Shown here in pieces: positions 27,346 to 36,064 of a stretch of DNA of 56,306 nt. The notes under the pieces were generated by a model. It saw only the letters and a list, made by a program, of their open reading frames with translations. It did no database searches and was not told the DNA's origin. A program made the translations under genes and the position numbers. Within the stretch, counting starts at the first letter, position 1, and each line of letters begins with the position of its first letter. Where the stretch lies: NCBI RefSeq assembly GCF_001006805.1, contig NZ_LN811369.1, forward strand, positions 33,731 through 90,036. Direction: 5' to 3'. This DNA is from Microvirga massiliensis. GTDB taxonomy: Bacteria; Pseudomonadota; Alphaproteobacteria; Rhizobiales; Beijerinckiaceae.

Positions 27346-28749
27346 ATGGAGACAGCCGTGCTGAATGCCGCGCCCCTATCCGATAACGAACTCAACGCGT
27401 GGGATCGGGATCACTTTTTTCATCCGTCAACTCACATGGGTCAGCATGCGCGCGGTGAAACGCCGAACCGCATTATCACCGGCGCAGAGGGAGTGTACAT
27501 CACTGACCGGCAAGGCAGGCGCAGCCTTGATGCTTTCGCAGGTCTTTACTGCGTCAATGTTGGATACGGGCGGACAAAGATCACCGACGCCATCGCGGCT
27601 CAGGCGGTCGCCCTGCCCTATTACCACGCCTATGTCGGCCATGGATCCGAGCCCTCGATCAGGCTCGCAAAGATGATCATCGACCGGGCGCCGCGCGGAA
27701 TGAGCCGTGTCTTCTTCGGGCTGTCCGGATCCGATGCGAACGAGACGAACATCAAGCTTGTCTGGTACATCAACAATGTCCTGGGGCGGCCGGAAAAGAA
27801 GAAGATCATCTCGCGCTGGCGCGGCTATCACGGCTCCGGCTTGATGACCGGCAGCCTCACGGGTCTCGAGGCCTTCCATAACCTGTTCGATCTGCCCCAG
27901 GCGCCGATCCTCCATACGGAGGCCCCATACTATTTCCGCCGGGCCGATCGAAGCCTGAGCGAGGAGCAGTTCTCGCAATATTGCGCCGATAAGCTCGAGA
28001 AGATGATCCTGGCTGAGGGGCCGGAGACGATTGCCGCCTTCATCGGCGAGCCGGTCCTCGGCACCGGAGGCATCGTGCCGCCGCCGCGAGGCTATTGGAA
28101 CAAGATTCAGGCGGTCCTCGGGAAATACGATATCCTGCTGATCGCCGACGAGGTGATTACCGGGTTCGGGCGCCTCGGCTCGATGTTCGGCTCGGACCAT
28201 TACGGGATGGAGCCAGACCTCATCACCATCGCGAAGGGCCTGACTTCGGCCTATGCGCCGCTCTCCGGCGTGATCGTGTCCGAGAAGGTCTGGCGCATTC
28301 TGGAGCAGGGATCTGACAGCTTCGGAGCCATCGGACATGGCTGGACCTACTCGTCGCATCCTCTCTGTGCCGCTGCGGGCGTCGCCAATCTCGAGCTCGT
28401 CGACGAGCTCGATCTCGTCCGCAACGCACGCGAAGTCGGCACCTACTTCAATTCAGCGCTTGCAGAGGCCGTGGGATCGAGCCGGTTCGTTGGTGAGGTG
28501 CGTGGCGAAGGCCTGTTGGCCGCCGTCGAGTTCGTCCGCGACCGGGACGGCCGGGTCTTCTTCGATCCGAATGAGAAGGTTGGAGCCCGCATCACTGCAG
28601 CGCTTCTGGAGCGTGGCGTCATCGGGCGCGCGATGCCACAGGGAGACATCCTCGGCTTCGCTCCGCCTCTCTGTCTCACGCGCGAGGAGGCGGATATCAT
28701 CGTGGATGCCACGAAGAGTGCCATCGAGGCCGTCACGGGTTCGCTTTGA
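27346..28749 (+). CDS. doeD: diaminobutyrate transaminase (class III aminotransferase)
   Basis: A 467-residue class III PLP aminotransferase. The family blocks are GVYITDRQGRRSLDAFAGLY, VFFGLSGSDANETNIKLVW, the PLP-ring Asp in ILLIADEVITGFGRLGSMFG and the PLP lysine in DLITIAKGLTSAYAPLSGV. In this setting it converts diaminobutyrate to aspartate semialdehyde (DoeD), the substrate of DoeC. The start METAVLNAAPL lies 60 bases after doeC and directly behind a GGAG-like AATGGAG. A long inverted repeat downstream (28778-28819) closes the cluster. Other omega-aminotransferases share the fold, so the assignment depends on context. Confidence 0.9.
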   Translation: METAVLNAAPLSDNELNAWDRDHFFHPSTHMGQHARGETPNRIITGAEGVYITDRQGRRSLDAFAGLYCVNVGYGRTKITDAIAAQAVALPYYHAYVGHGSEPSIRLAKMIIDRAPRGMSRVFFGLSGSDANETNIKLVWYINNVLGRPEKKKIISRWRGYHGSGLMTGSLTGLEAFHNLFDLPQAPILHTEAPYYFRRADRSLSEEQFSQYCADKLEKMILAEGPETIAAFIGEPVLGTGGIVPPPRGYWNKIQAVLGKYDILLIADEVITGFGRLGSMFGSDHYGMEPDLITIAKGLTSAYAPLSGVIVSEKVWRILEQGSDSFGAIGHGWTYSSHPLCAAAGVANLELVDELDLVRNAREVGTYFNSALAEAVGSSRFVGEVRGEGLLAAVEFVRDRDGRVFFDPNEKVGARITAALLERGVIGRAMPQGDILGFAPPLCLTREEADIIVDATKSAIEAVTGSL

Positions 28750-28777
28750 GGGCGGACGGAAGCTGAGATATGGATAG

Positions 28778-28819
28778 GGTGCCGGAGCGGGCCCAATCGA
28801 TCGGGCCCGCTCCGGCACC
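28778..28819 (+). terminator. strong inverted repeat after doeD
   Basis: The 17-base arm at 28778-28794 (ggtgccggagcgggccc) is perfectly complementary to 28803-28819, with the 8-base loop 'aatcgatc'. It lies 29 bases after the doeD stop and 26 before the next start. No U-tract follows, so it may be a terminator helped by Rho, or a transcript-stabilising hairpin at the end of the ectoine operon. Confidence 0.7.
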
Positions 28820-28845
28820 AAGCCGTTCGGTGGAGCCCATAGGAC

Positions 28846-29469
28846 ATGCCAGGCGAGATCGTTTTCTATCACAACCCCATGTCTCGTGGCCGGATCGCCC
28901 ACTGGATGCTCGAGGAGGTCGGCCAGCCATACCGCACCGTGATCCTCGACCTCACGAAGGGGGAGCACAAGGCGCAGGACTATCTGAGGATCAATGCCCT
29001 CGGGAAGGTGCCGGCGATCGTGCACGAGGACACGGTCGTTACCGAGACGGCGGCCATCTGCGCCTATCTGGCCGATGCATTTCCTGCGGCCGGCCTCGCC
29101 CCTTCGACCCATGATCCGCAGCGCGGCACCTATTTTCGGTGGTTGTTCTTCGGCGCCGGCTGTCTGGAGCCGGCCATTTCGGACAAGCTGCTGCAGCGGC
29201 CGGAGGTCGAACGCAAGAGCGTGCTGGGCTATGGCTCCTACGAGGACACCGTCGATGCTCTCGCGGATGCTCTCGCGCCGGGTCCCTGGATCCTGGGAGA
29301 GACCTTCAGTGCGGCCGATGTCTATGTTGGTTCGCAGATCATGTATGCGATGCGGTTTGGCGCTCCCGGGCTGAAGGAGCGCGCCGCCTTCACCAATTAT
29401 GCGGAACGCCTGTCCGCGAGGCCGGCCTACATTCGAGCAAACGAGACCGACGACAAGCGGCTGGGTTGA
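28846..29469 (+). CDS. glutathione S-transferase family protein
   Basis: A 207-residue GST. The N-terminal thioredoxin-like domain shows FYHNPMSRGRIAHWMLEEVG, with Ser as likely catalytic residue, the cis-Pro in LGKVPAIVHED and the glutathione-contact ETAAICAYLADAF. The C-terminal helical domain carries PWILGETFSAADVYVGSQIM, the usual N-capping motif. GST of this class conjugates or reduces electrophiles with glutathione. It lies beyond the hairpin that ends the ectoine cluster, so it is probably independent, although read-through is possible. Its substrate is unknown. Confidence 0.9.
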   Translation: MPGEIVFYHNPMSRGRIAHWMLEEVGQPYRTVILDLTKGEHKAQDYLRINALGKVPAIVHEDTVVTETAAICAYLADAFPAAGLAPSTHDPQRGTYFRWLFFGAGCLEPAISDKLLQRPEVERKSVLGYGSYEDTVDALADALAPGPWILGETFSAADVYVGSQIMYAMRFGAPGLKERAAFTNYAERLSARPAYIRANETDDKRLG

Positions 29470-29536
29470 TCGGCTGCTCATACCGGGTGGTGAGGAACGC
29501 GCACGGCGGGGTGGCGTTGGTCCGGAGTCAGTTGGC

Positions 29537-29830
29537 ATGGACACGGACGAGGCGATGAGCCCGCGCATTCACGACAACCGAGAGAAGAGCCGGTTCGAAC
29601 TCGATGTGAATGGACAGATCGTCTTTGCCAATTACCGGCGCCAGGACTCGGTGCTCGTGATCCTGTATGTTGAAGCTCCCCCTTCCCTTCGTGGAACCGG
29701 AGCCGCTGGCAGGCTGATGCACGCGATCGCCGAGATTGCGCGTTCAGAGGGTCGGAAGATCGCACCGCTTTGCGGCTACGCGGCTTCGTGGATCCGCAGC
29801 CACGACGAGCATCGCGACCTCCTTCGATGA
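29537..29830 (+). CDS. small GNAT-type acetyltransferase (COG2388/YjdJ-like)
   Basis: A 97-residue protein with the compact acetyltransferase layout of the YjdJ/NATD1 group. IHDNREKSRFELDVNGQIVF is followed by VLVILYVEAPPSLRGTGAAG, with an R-G-x-G-x-(A/G)-like acetyl-CoA loop, and KIAPLCGYAASWIRSH with the conserved Cys and Tyr near the end. The start at 29537 (MDTDEAMSPRI) fits the family length; the frame is open further upstream without similarity. The substrate is unknown. Confidence 0.8.
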   Translation: MDTDEAMSPRIHDNREKSRFELDVNGQIVFANYRRQDSVLVILYVEAPPSLRGTGAAGRLMHAIAEIARSEGRKIAPLCGYAASWIRSHDEHRDLLR

Positions 29831-30032
29831 GGGTGCGTCAAAGTCCCGGACCTTTGCAGACGGCTCCTCCAAAATAGCCGGTTTCCGTGCAGGGCCGGCA
29901 TCTATTCTTGTCGAGATCTGCGGAAGTAGATAAATCTTTCCCGGTCATGCATTGCACACGCCGTGGTGAGAACGTGTTTCTCTTTTCAAGCCATGGTGGG
30001 GAACAATTTACCACTTTTGCTGCGAACGGCAG

Positions 30033-30497
30033 ATGGACACCATTGACCGCAAGATTCTGGACCTGCTCCAGCGCGATGCGACGCTCTCGATTGCCGAGAT
30101 TGCCGATCGGGTCGGCCTCTCTCAGACCCCCTGCTGGAAACGCATCCAGCGGCTCGAGTCGCAGGGCGTGATCGAGCGGCGGGTTGCACTGCTCAACCCC
30201 GAGAAGCTGGGCCTTGGGCTGACGGTCTTCGTCTCGATCGAAACCAACGATCACTCGCAGGAATGGCTCGCCCGCTTTGCCAGCCTCGTCTCGTCGATGC
30301 CCGAGGTGCTGGAGTTCTACCGGATGGCAGGCGACATTGACTACATGCTGCGCGTGATCGTCTCCGACATGGCAGCATATGATGCCTTCTACAAACGGCT
30401 CATTGCAGCGATTCCACTCAAGAACGTCAGTTCCCGGTTTGCCATGGAGCGCGTGAAGGCGAGTACGGCGCTTCCCATCGAAATTCGTCCGGTCTGA
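30033..30497 (+). CDS. Lrp/AsnC family transcriptional regulator
   Basis: A 154-residue Lrp/AsnC protein beginning MDTIDRKILDLLQRDATLS. The helix-turn-helix is IAEIADRVGLSQTPCWKRIQ (about 21-40), followed by GVIERRVALLNPEKLGLGLT and the RAM domain with GDIDYMLRVIVSDMAAYDAF. It is distinct from the Lrp gene at 16494. It precedes cysJ by 256 bases in the same direction. Either the acetyltransferase upstream or the cys genes downstream could be targets; nothing in the sequence decides. Confidence 0.9.
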   Translation: MDTIDRKILDLLQRDATLSIAEIADRVGLSQTPCWKRIQRLESQGVIERRVALLNPEKLGLGLTVFVSIETNDHSQEWLARFASLVSSMPEVLEFYRMAGDIDYMLRVIVSDMAAYDAFYKRLIAAIPLKNVSSRFAMERVKASTALPIEIRPV

Positions 30498-30548
30498 GAA
30501 ATTTCTTCCCTCCGAGCGCTGGGGCGAATGTGTTGCGCTTCGTAGATC

Positions 30549-30566
30549 GTTCTCTAAAAAGAATAA
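30549..30566. promoter_or_regulatory. palindromic site A upstream of cysJ
   Basis: 'gttctctaaaaagaataa' is an imperfect inverted repeat (TTCTcT...AAAGAA) resembling the better palindrome at 30695-30710. The two are about 146 bases apart, both upstream of cysJ. They could be binding sites of one dimeric regulator. The regulator is not identified; CysB-type, Rrf2-type or the adjacent Lrp protein are candidates. Confidence 0.45.
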
Positions 30567-30694
30567 CTCCTTCGGAGAGTCCCCTCCCCCGCATTTCGCA
30601 GTCGTACCTTTGGACGCGAGAGTTGATTGAGGTGGCCGCGCAGAAATCATCTCTGTCGAGTTCCCGCGAGAGAACGAATCCACTGCTCCCACTC

Positions 30695-30710
30695 GTTCTT
30701 TAAAAAGAAC
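30695..30710. promoter_or_regulatory. palindromic site B upstream of cysJ
   Basis: 'gttctttaaaaagaac' has perfect 7-base arms (GTTCTTT/AAAGAAC) around a 2-base centre and ends 43 bases before the cysJ start. It lies where a repressor or a proximal activator would act, and its TTGACT neighbour (30717-30722) could serve as part of a promoter. Together with site A it is the clearest regulatory candidate of the sulfite reductase operon. Confidence 0.55.
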
Positions 30711-30753
30711 AATCTCGTTGACTTGGCGGCACCTGAACCGGAGAATCCGGGCC

Positions 30754-32502
30754 ATGTCAGCATCGGCTCTTCTCCCCCACACCGCGCCTTTCGGCGACGA
30801 CGATCGGCGCAGTCTCGACCAAGTGCTCGGACCGGCATCGCCCGTACAGAGGGCTTGGCTTGCAGGCTTTCTCGCGGGCATTGACGCTTCGCACGGGGTC
30901 GCACTAGCCCCGGCACAGGAATCCCGAACCGCTGAGCCGCTCGCGATCGTCTATGCGAGTGAATCCGGCAATGCGGAGCGTCTGGCCCAGGACGCCGCAA
31001 AGCGCGCACGCAAGAGCGGATTCAAACCGACGCTGATCGATTTTGCCGATCTCGCGGTCGCGGACCTCGCGCGCCACAAGCGCCTCATCGTCATCGCGGC
31101 AACATGGGGCGAAGGCGAACCGCCCTCTCGCGCCACTCGGGCCTATGCCGAGCTTATGAGCAGTACTGCTCCGCGCCTCGATGGCGTGACCTTCGGCGTG
31201 CTGGCACTCGGCGATTCGGCCTATGCGGAGTTCTGCGCCGTCGGCAAGGCCATCGACACACGCCTCGAGGCGCTCGGCGCTACACGCGCCGTCGATCGCG
31301 TCGATTGCGATCTCGATTTCGATGCGCCGGCCGACGCCTGGATCAAGGGCACGCTGGACAAGATCGCTCCGCCTCGCACGCAGGCCGACAACGTCGTGTC
31401 GGTCGACTTTGCTCGCACGAGCGCAGACGTTAGCCGCGAGCCCGTGACTGCGGAGATTGTCGAGCACGTGAATCTCAACTCGTCCCGTTCCGACAAGGAG
31501 ACAATCCATCTCGCATTGGGATTCGATGGAACGGTTCCCGCCTATGAACCAGGCGACTCTCTGGAGCTTTTTCCGGAGAATGATCCCGCACTCGTCGAGG
31601 CCGTCCTTCAAGCGACCGGCCTTTCAGCCGAGGATGACTTGCGCAAGGCGCTCACGACAGAGCGCGACGTCACCACCCTTTCCGTCAAGACGCTCGAGAC
31701 CTATGCGGCCACAACAGGACACTCGGAAGCGCGCCGACTTCTCGAGGAGGGCCAGGCCCGCGCTTGGATCGAGGGGCGCCAACTCATCGATCTCGTCGAA
31801 GGCTTTCCGGCTACCCTCTCGCGGGAGCAGTTACAGGCCCTGACGCGCCCGCTTCCGCCACGGGCCTACTCGATCGCCTCCTCCCGCAAGGAGACCGGCG
31901 ACGAGGCGCACCTTCTCGTCGCTGCCGTGCGCTATGCGAGCCATGGTCGCCAACGCGCCGGTGTTGCCTCGACCCACGTTGCCGATCGCCTCAAGGCCGG
32001 CAGCTCGGTGCGGGTGCGCCTGAAGCCGAACAAGCATTTCCGCCTGCCGGACGGTGGCACGGACATCATCATGGTCGGGCCCGGCACCGGAGTCGCACCA
32101 TTCCGCGGCTTCGTGCAGGAACGCCGCGCGATCGGCGCAACGGGTCGGTCATGGCTCTTTTTCGGCGACCGGCGCTACACCCATGACTTTCTCTACCAGC
32201 TCGAATGGCAGGACGCGCTGAAAGACGGTGCACTCACCTGCATCGACCTCGCCTTCTCGCGCGACACGCCGGAGAAGATCTACGTCCAGCATCGCCTCTT
32301 CGAACGTCGCCGGGACGTGATCGACTGGCTGGAGAATGGCGCGCATTTCTACCTATGCGGTGAAGCCAAGGCTATGGCGAAGGATGCGCGCGCGGCGCTC
32401 GTCGCCGCCTACGCCGACGTGAAGGCTCTTTCTCCCGATGCGGCGGAGGCTGCCGTGGAGACCCTTGAGCGCGACCGGCGTTTCCTGCAGGACGTCTATT
32501 GA
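30754..32502 (+). CDS. cysJ: NADPH-sulfite reductase flavoprotein subunit
   Basis: Diflavin reductase that passes electrons from NADPH to CysI, 582 residues. An N-terminal tail with LDQVLGPASPVQRAWLAGFL, typical for CysJ, precedes the FMN-binding flavodoxin domain (AIVYASESGNAERLAQDAAK, AATWGEGEPPSRA, GVLALGDSAYAEFCAVG). The FAD domain follows (YEPGDSLELFPEN, RAYSIASS), then the NADPH domain (MVGPGTGVAPFRGFVQER, YLCGEAKAMAKD) and the C-terminal aromatic FLQDVY. ATG at 30754 gives the family length. It heads the cysJ-cysI-cysG operon, which reduces sulfite to sulfide. Two palindromes upstream may control it. Confidence 0.95.
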   Translation: MSASALLPHTAPFGDDDRRSLDQVLGPASPVQRAWLAGFLAGIDASHGVALAPAQESRTAEPLAIVYASESGNAERLAQDAAKRARKSGFKPTLIDFADLAVADLARHKRLIVIAATWGEGEPPSRATRAYAELMSSTAPRLDGVTFGVLALGDSAYAEFCAVGKAIDTRLEALGATRAVDRVDCDLDFDAPADAWIKGTLDKIAPPRTQADNVVSVDFARTSADVSREPVTAEIVEHVNLNSSRSDKETIHLALGFDGTVPAYEPGDSLELFPENDPALVEAVLQATGLSAEDDLRKALTTERDVTTLSVKTLETYAATTGHSEARRLLEEGQARAWIEGRQLIDLVEGFPATLSREQLQALTRPLPPRAYSIASSRKETGDEAHLLVAAVRYASHGRQRAGVASTHVADRLKAGSSVRVRLKPNKHFRLPDGGTDIIMVGPGTGVAPFRGFVQERRAIGATGRSWLFFGDRRYTHDFLYQLEWQDALKDGALTCIDLAFSRDTPEKIYVQHRLFERRRDVIDWLENGAHFYLCGEAKAMAKDARAALVAAYADVKALSPDAAEAAVETLERDRRFLQDVY

Positions 32503-32512
32503 GCACAGGCTG

Positions 32513-34246
32513 ATGACAAAAGAACTTTCACGCAACGAACGCCTCAAGGAGGCGAGCGCTTACCTGCGCGGCACGCTCGCCGAGGGCCTCACGGAAGTCG
32601 TGACCGGCGGGATCACCGAAGATGACCAGCAGCTCGTGAAGTTTCACGGGATGTATCTGCAGGACGATCGCGACCTCAGACCTGAGCGGACGAAGAAGAA
32701 GCTCGAGAAGGCCTTCGCGTTCATGATCCGCCTACGGATCCCAGGTGGCGTCTGCACGCCGGCCCAATGGCTCCAGCTCGACCGCATCGCTCGCGAATAC
32801 GCGAACGGAACGCTGCGCCTCACGACACGGCAGACATTCCAGTTCCACGGCGTCATCAAGTCGAATCTCAAGACGACCATGAAGGCGATCGACGCGGCGC
32901 TCCTCGATACGCTCGCGGCCTGCGGTGACGTGAACCGTAACGTGCTCGCCTCCACGAATCCGCACCAGTCGCGCGCGCACCGAGCCGCCCACGATCTCGC
33001 CCACAGGATCTCCGATCACCTGCTGCCGCGCACGCCGGCCTATCGCGAGGTCTGGCTCGACGGCGAAAAGATCATTGGTGGCGAAGAGGAGGTCGTTGAG
33101 CCCATCTATGGGCGCACCTATCTGCCCCGCAAATTCAAGACCGTCGTCGCAGTGCCGCCCTCGAACGAGGTCGACATCTTCGCACAGGATCTCGGTTTCA
33201 TCGCGATCCTGGACGACACCGGTGAGGTCGCGGGCTGGAACGTCACGGTCGGCGGCGGCATGGGCATGACTCACGGCGAGCCGGAGACCTATCCGCGCAC
33301 CGCGGACGTCATGGGGTTCTGCGCGCCCGAGGATGCGGTCGCGGTGGCCGAGGCCGTCGTAACCGTGCAGCGGGACTGGGGCGACCGCACGAACCGCAAG
33401 CATGCGCGCCTCAAATATACGCTCGAGGATTACGGCCTTGCTGCCTTTCGTGCCGAGGTGGAGCATCGCGTCGGCAAGCCCTTTGGCGAGCCCCACCCCT
33501 TCCGGTTCGACTCGACGGGCGATCGCTATGGCTGGGTCGAGGGTGACAACGGAAACCACCACCTGACGCTCTTCATCGAGAACGGGCGCCTCCGGGACAT
33601 TCCAAACGGGCCGGCGTTGCTCACAGGCCTTCGGCGCATTGCGGAAGTTCACGACGGGGAGTTCCGGCTCACGGCGAACCAGAACGTGATCATTGCCAAT
33701 GTGAAGCCGGAGAACCGCGACGCCATCGAGAGGCTCGTCGCGGAGCACGGCCTCACGCGGCATGCCACCGCGCTTCGCCACAACGCGATGGCCTGCGTGG
33801 CCCTCCCGACATGCGGGCTGGCTCTCGCAGAAAGCGAACGCTACCTGCCCGACCTCGTCGGCGCCCTCGAAGAGCGTCTCGCAAAGCATGGGCTCGCGGA
33901 GGACGAGATCGTGATCCGCATGACCGGCTGCCCGAATGGCTGTGCGCGGCCCTACCTTGCGGAAATCGGCCTCGTGGGGAAAGGGCCCGGCCGCTACAAT
34001 CTCTATCTCGGCGCGGCGTTCGACGGCTCTCGCCTGTCGAAACTCTACGCGGAAGACCTGCAGCACGACGGCATCGTTGCGGCCCTCGACTCCCTCTTTG
34101 CGGCCTATGCCCGGGAGCGTGAGGATGGCGAACGCTTCAGTGCGTTCCTGATCCGCTCGCAACGGATCGCCGCGACGGCGAACGGACCCGACTTTCACCG
34201 CAATACCGGACCTCTCGCCACTTCTGCCTTGGAGGCCGTCCCATGA
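32513..34246 (+). CDS. cysI: sulfite reductase hemoprotein subunit
   Basis: Siroheme and 4Fe-4S enzyme reducing sulfite to sulfide, 577 residues. Cluster ligands are visible as Cys residues in ACVALPTCGLALAE (CxxxxxC) and MTGCPNGCARPYLAE (CxxxC). The siroheme-binding arginine and lysine region is RLTTRQTFQFHGVIK near residue 100, and ASTNPHQSRAHRAAHDLA follows. The start MTKELSRNERLKEAS lies ten bases after cysJ behind an AGG. The stop overlaps the cysG start by four bases. With CysJ it forms the NADPH-dependent complex, rather than the ferredoxin-dependent type. Confidence 0.96.
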   Translation: MTKELSRNERLKEASAYLRGTLAEGLTEVVTGGITEDDQQLVKFHGMYLQDDRDLRPERTKKKLEKAFAFMIRLRIPGGVCTPAQWLQLDRIAREYANGTLRLTTRQTFQFHGVIKSNLKTTMKAIDAALLDTLAACGDVNRNVLASTNPHQSRAHRAAHDLAHRISDHLLPRTPAYREVWLDGEKIIGGEEEVVEPIYGRTYLPRKFKTVVAVPPSNEVDIFAQDLGFIAILDDTGEVAGWNVTVGGGMGMTHGEPETYPRTADVMGFCAPEDAVAVAEAVVTVQRDWGDRTNRKHARLKYTLEDYGLAAFRAEVEHRVGKPFGEPHPFRFDSTGDRYGWVEGDNGNHHLTLFIENGRLRDIPNGPALLTGLRRIAEVHDGEFRLTANQNVIIANVKPENRDAIERLVAEHGLTRHATALRHNAMACVALPTCGLALAESERYLPDLVGALEERLAKHGLAEDEIVIRMTGCPNGCARPYLAEIGLVGKGPGRYNLYLGAAFDGSRLSKLYAEDLQHDGIVAALDSLFAAYAREREDGERFSAFLIRSQRIAATANGPDFHRNTGPLATSALEAVP

Positions 34247-35733
34247 CGCGCCACGTCGCACCAATCGAGACCCGACCCGCTCGGCTCCAGTCACTCGCGA
34301 AGCTCCCCCTATTCCTGGACGTCGCAGACCGTCGGGTGGTGATCGCCGGGGGAGGTGCGGCCGCTGCGTGGAAGGCGGAGCTGCTCGCCGCTGCCGGCGC
34401 TAAGGTGGATGTCTATGCCGTCGATGCGACAGCTGAACTGCAGGCGCTGGCGGCTGCGACGCTGGCGATCACGCTCATAGCCCGCCCTTGGCGGTCCGCC
34501 GATCTCGTAGGGGTTACCGTTGCCGTTGCGGAGACCGACGGCGAGGAGGCAGCCCGCTTCGCCGAGGAAGCTCGCCGGCGCGGCGCTCTCGTCAATGTCA
34601 TCGACCAGCCGGACTTCTGTGACTTTCAGTTCGGCGCCATCGTCAATCGTTCGCCGGTCATCGTTGCAATCTCCACGGACGGCGCGGCTCCCGTTCTCGC
34701 GCAGGCCGTGCGCCGCCGCGTGGAGGCGATCCTCCCAAGATCGCTGAGCGGCTGGAGCGAAACAGCGAAAGCTTTCCGCGAGCGCTTGGCTACCATGCTG
34801 CCCTCGAAGCAGGCGCGCCGCCGATTCTGGGAGAACTTCGTCGATGTAGCCTTCATCTCGCAGGCCGAAGAGGACGAGCGGCTCGCCGAGCTCGAGCGTA
34901 TGGCGAAGGCCCTGCTCGACGGCAAGCCACAACGCGGCAAGGGCGAGGTGGTCGTCGTCGGCGCGGGTCCGGGTGATCCGGAACTCCTGACCCTGAAGGC
35001 TGTCCGCGAGTTGCAGGCCGCCGACGTTATTCTCTACGATCGGCTGGTCTCGGCCGAAGTGCTTGAACTCGGTCGTCGCGAGGCGCAACGGATCGCCGTC
35101 GGCAAGCAGGGGCACGGTGCGTCCTGCCGCCAGGAGGATATCAACCGCCTCCTCGTCGATCTCGCCGGCGCGGGGCAGCGCGTGGTCCGTCTGAAGGGTG
35201 GCGATCCTGCGATCTTCGGCCGGGCCGGAGAGGAGATCGAGGTCTGCCGTGCACACGGGATTCCCGTTCGCATGGTGCCGGGCATTACCGCCGCCCTCGC
35301 CGCTGCTTCCGCCCTCTCGCTGTCGCTGACCCACCGCCGCCATGCCCAGCGCGTCCAGTTCGTCACAGGGCATGATCGCCACGGCGAGCTGCCGTCCGAG
35401 CTCGATCTGGACGCCTTGGCGGACCCGCGAGCCACGACGTGCATCTATATGGGCCGTGAGACGTCGCGCGCCCTTGCCGGGCATCTGATCGCCCGGGGCA
35501 TGCCCGCTGCTACGCCGGCGACCATCATCAGCAACGTCTCGAGGAAGGATGAGAGCGCGGTGGTGACGAGCATCGGCGAGTTGGCGGCAGGAGCAGCCGA
35601 GTTTCCGGATGCCGGCCCCACCCTCGTGCTAATCGGCGATGCGCTCGACGCGGACCAGCGCGCTCGACCCGAGCCGGAGGCCGTTTCGGTTCCGCAAGTG
35701 CCATTCGTGGATTCACAAATCTACCCGAGGTGA
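34243..35733 (+). CDS. cysG: siroheme synthase (trifunctional CysG)
   Basis: A 496-residue fusion making siroheme from uroporphyrinogen III. The N-terminal half (about 20-220) is the precorrin-2 dehydrogenase/ferrochelatase with the NAD loop VVIAGGGAAAAWKAELLAAA and the FCDFQFGAIVNRSPVIVAIS block. The C-terminal half (about 230-480) is the SAM-dependent uroporphyrinogen methyltransferase with VVVVGAGPGDPELLTLKAVR, DVILYDRLVS, RLKGGDPAIFGRAGEE and YMG. It overlaps cysI by four bases and so supplies the cofactor to the enzyme it is cotranscribed with. Confidence 0.95.
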   Translation: MTRHVAPIETRPARLQSLAKLPLFLDVADRRVVIAGGGAAAAWKAELLAAAGAKVDVYAVDATAELQALAAATLAITLIARPWRSADLVGVTVAVAETDGEEAARFAEEARRRGALVNVIDQPDFCDFQFGAIVNRSPVIVAISTDGAAPVLAQAVRRRVEAILPRSLSGWSETAKAFRERLATMLPSKQARRRFWENFVDVAFISQAEEDERLAELERMAKALLDGKPQRGKGEVVVVGAGPGDPELLTLKAVRELQAADVILYDRLVSAEVLELGRREAQRIAVGKQGHGASCRQEDINRLLVDLAGAGQRVVRLKGGDPAIFGRAGEEIEVCRAHGIPVRMVPGITAALAAASALSLSLTHRRHAQRVQFVTGHDRHGELPSELDLDALADPRATTCIYMGRETSRALAGHLIARGMPAATPATIISNVSRKDESAVVTSIGELAAGAAEFPDAGPTLVLIGDALDADQRARPEPEAVSVPQVPFVDSQIYPR

Positions 35734-35823
35734 AGGCGCGCCGTTCCGCGCCAGGGATGCGACCACCGGCCGGATGCCGATGCGGACGCTCGAGCCGCAC
35801 AGCCTGCGTGCGTCCCGGCCCAC

Positions 35824-35943
35824 TCAGCCGTTGCCGCTAATCTTGTTTGCGAGGGCAGGACCAACGGTCATCAGGTCGAGGGTGATAACGACCCCTACCG
35901 TCACGAGCGCCGCATAGACGGAGGCAGACAGAGACTTCAGCAT
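35824..35943 (-). CDS. possible 39-residue single-helix membrane or exported peptide
   Basis: MLKSLSASVYAALVTVGVVI begins a 39-residue peptide with one hydrophobic stretch and a short polar tail ending NKISGNG. A Shine-Dalgarno AGGAG precedes the ATG (complement 35941-35943) at good spacing. The frame is open upstream to 36066, but that part is arginine-rich and unlikely. It is divergent from the YncE-like gene at 36065, with 121 bases between the starts, and converges on cysG. The tail ALANK could be a signal-peptidase site, so it may be a remnant or a small exported protein. Coding is not proven. Confidence 0.45.
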   Translation of the reverse strand: MLKSLSASVYAALVTVGVVITLDLMTVGPALANKISGNG

Positions 35944-36064
35944 CGCCGGCTCTCCTACCTCTCTCAGGTGGTGGGGCGATACTTTTGGCGCAAGAGCCGT
36001 AACCCTGGCGCCGGTGCGGCGTTCGCTCCTACAATCGCGTCCTGGGCAGCCGGAGGTCTCCAGC

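Noticed and set aside
32732..34294. Minus-strand open frame of 520 codons opposite cysI
   Set aside because: Antisense shadow; cysI on the plus strand has all its cluster and siroheme motifs.
35735..35752. Short GC hairpin GGCGCG-N6-CGCGCC after cysG as a terminator
   Set aside because: Only six base pairs and no T-run; too weak to call.
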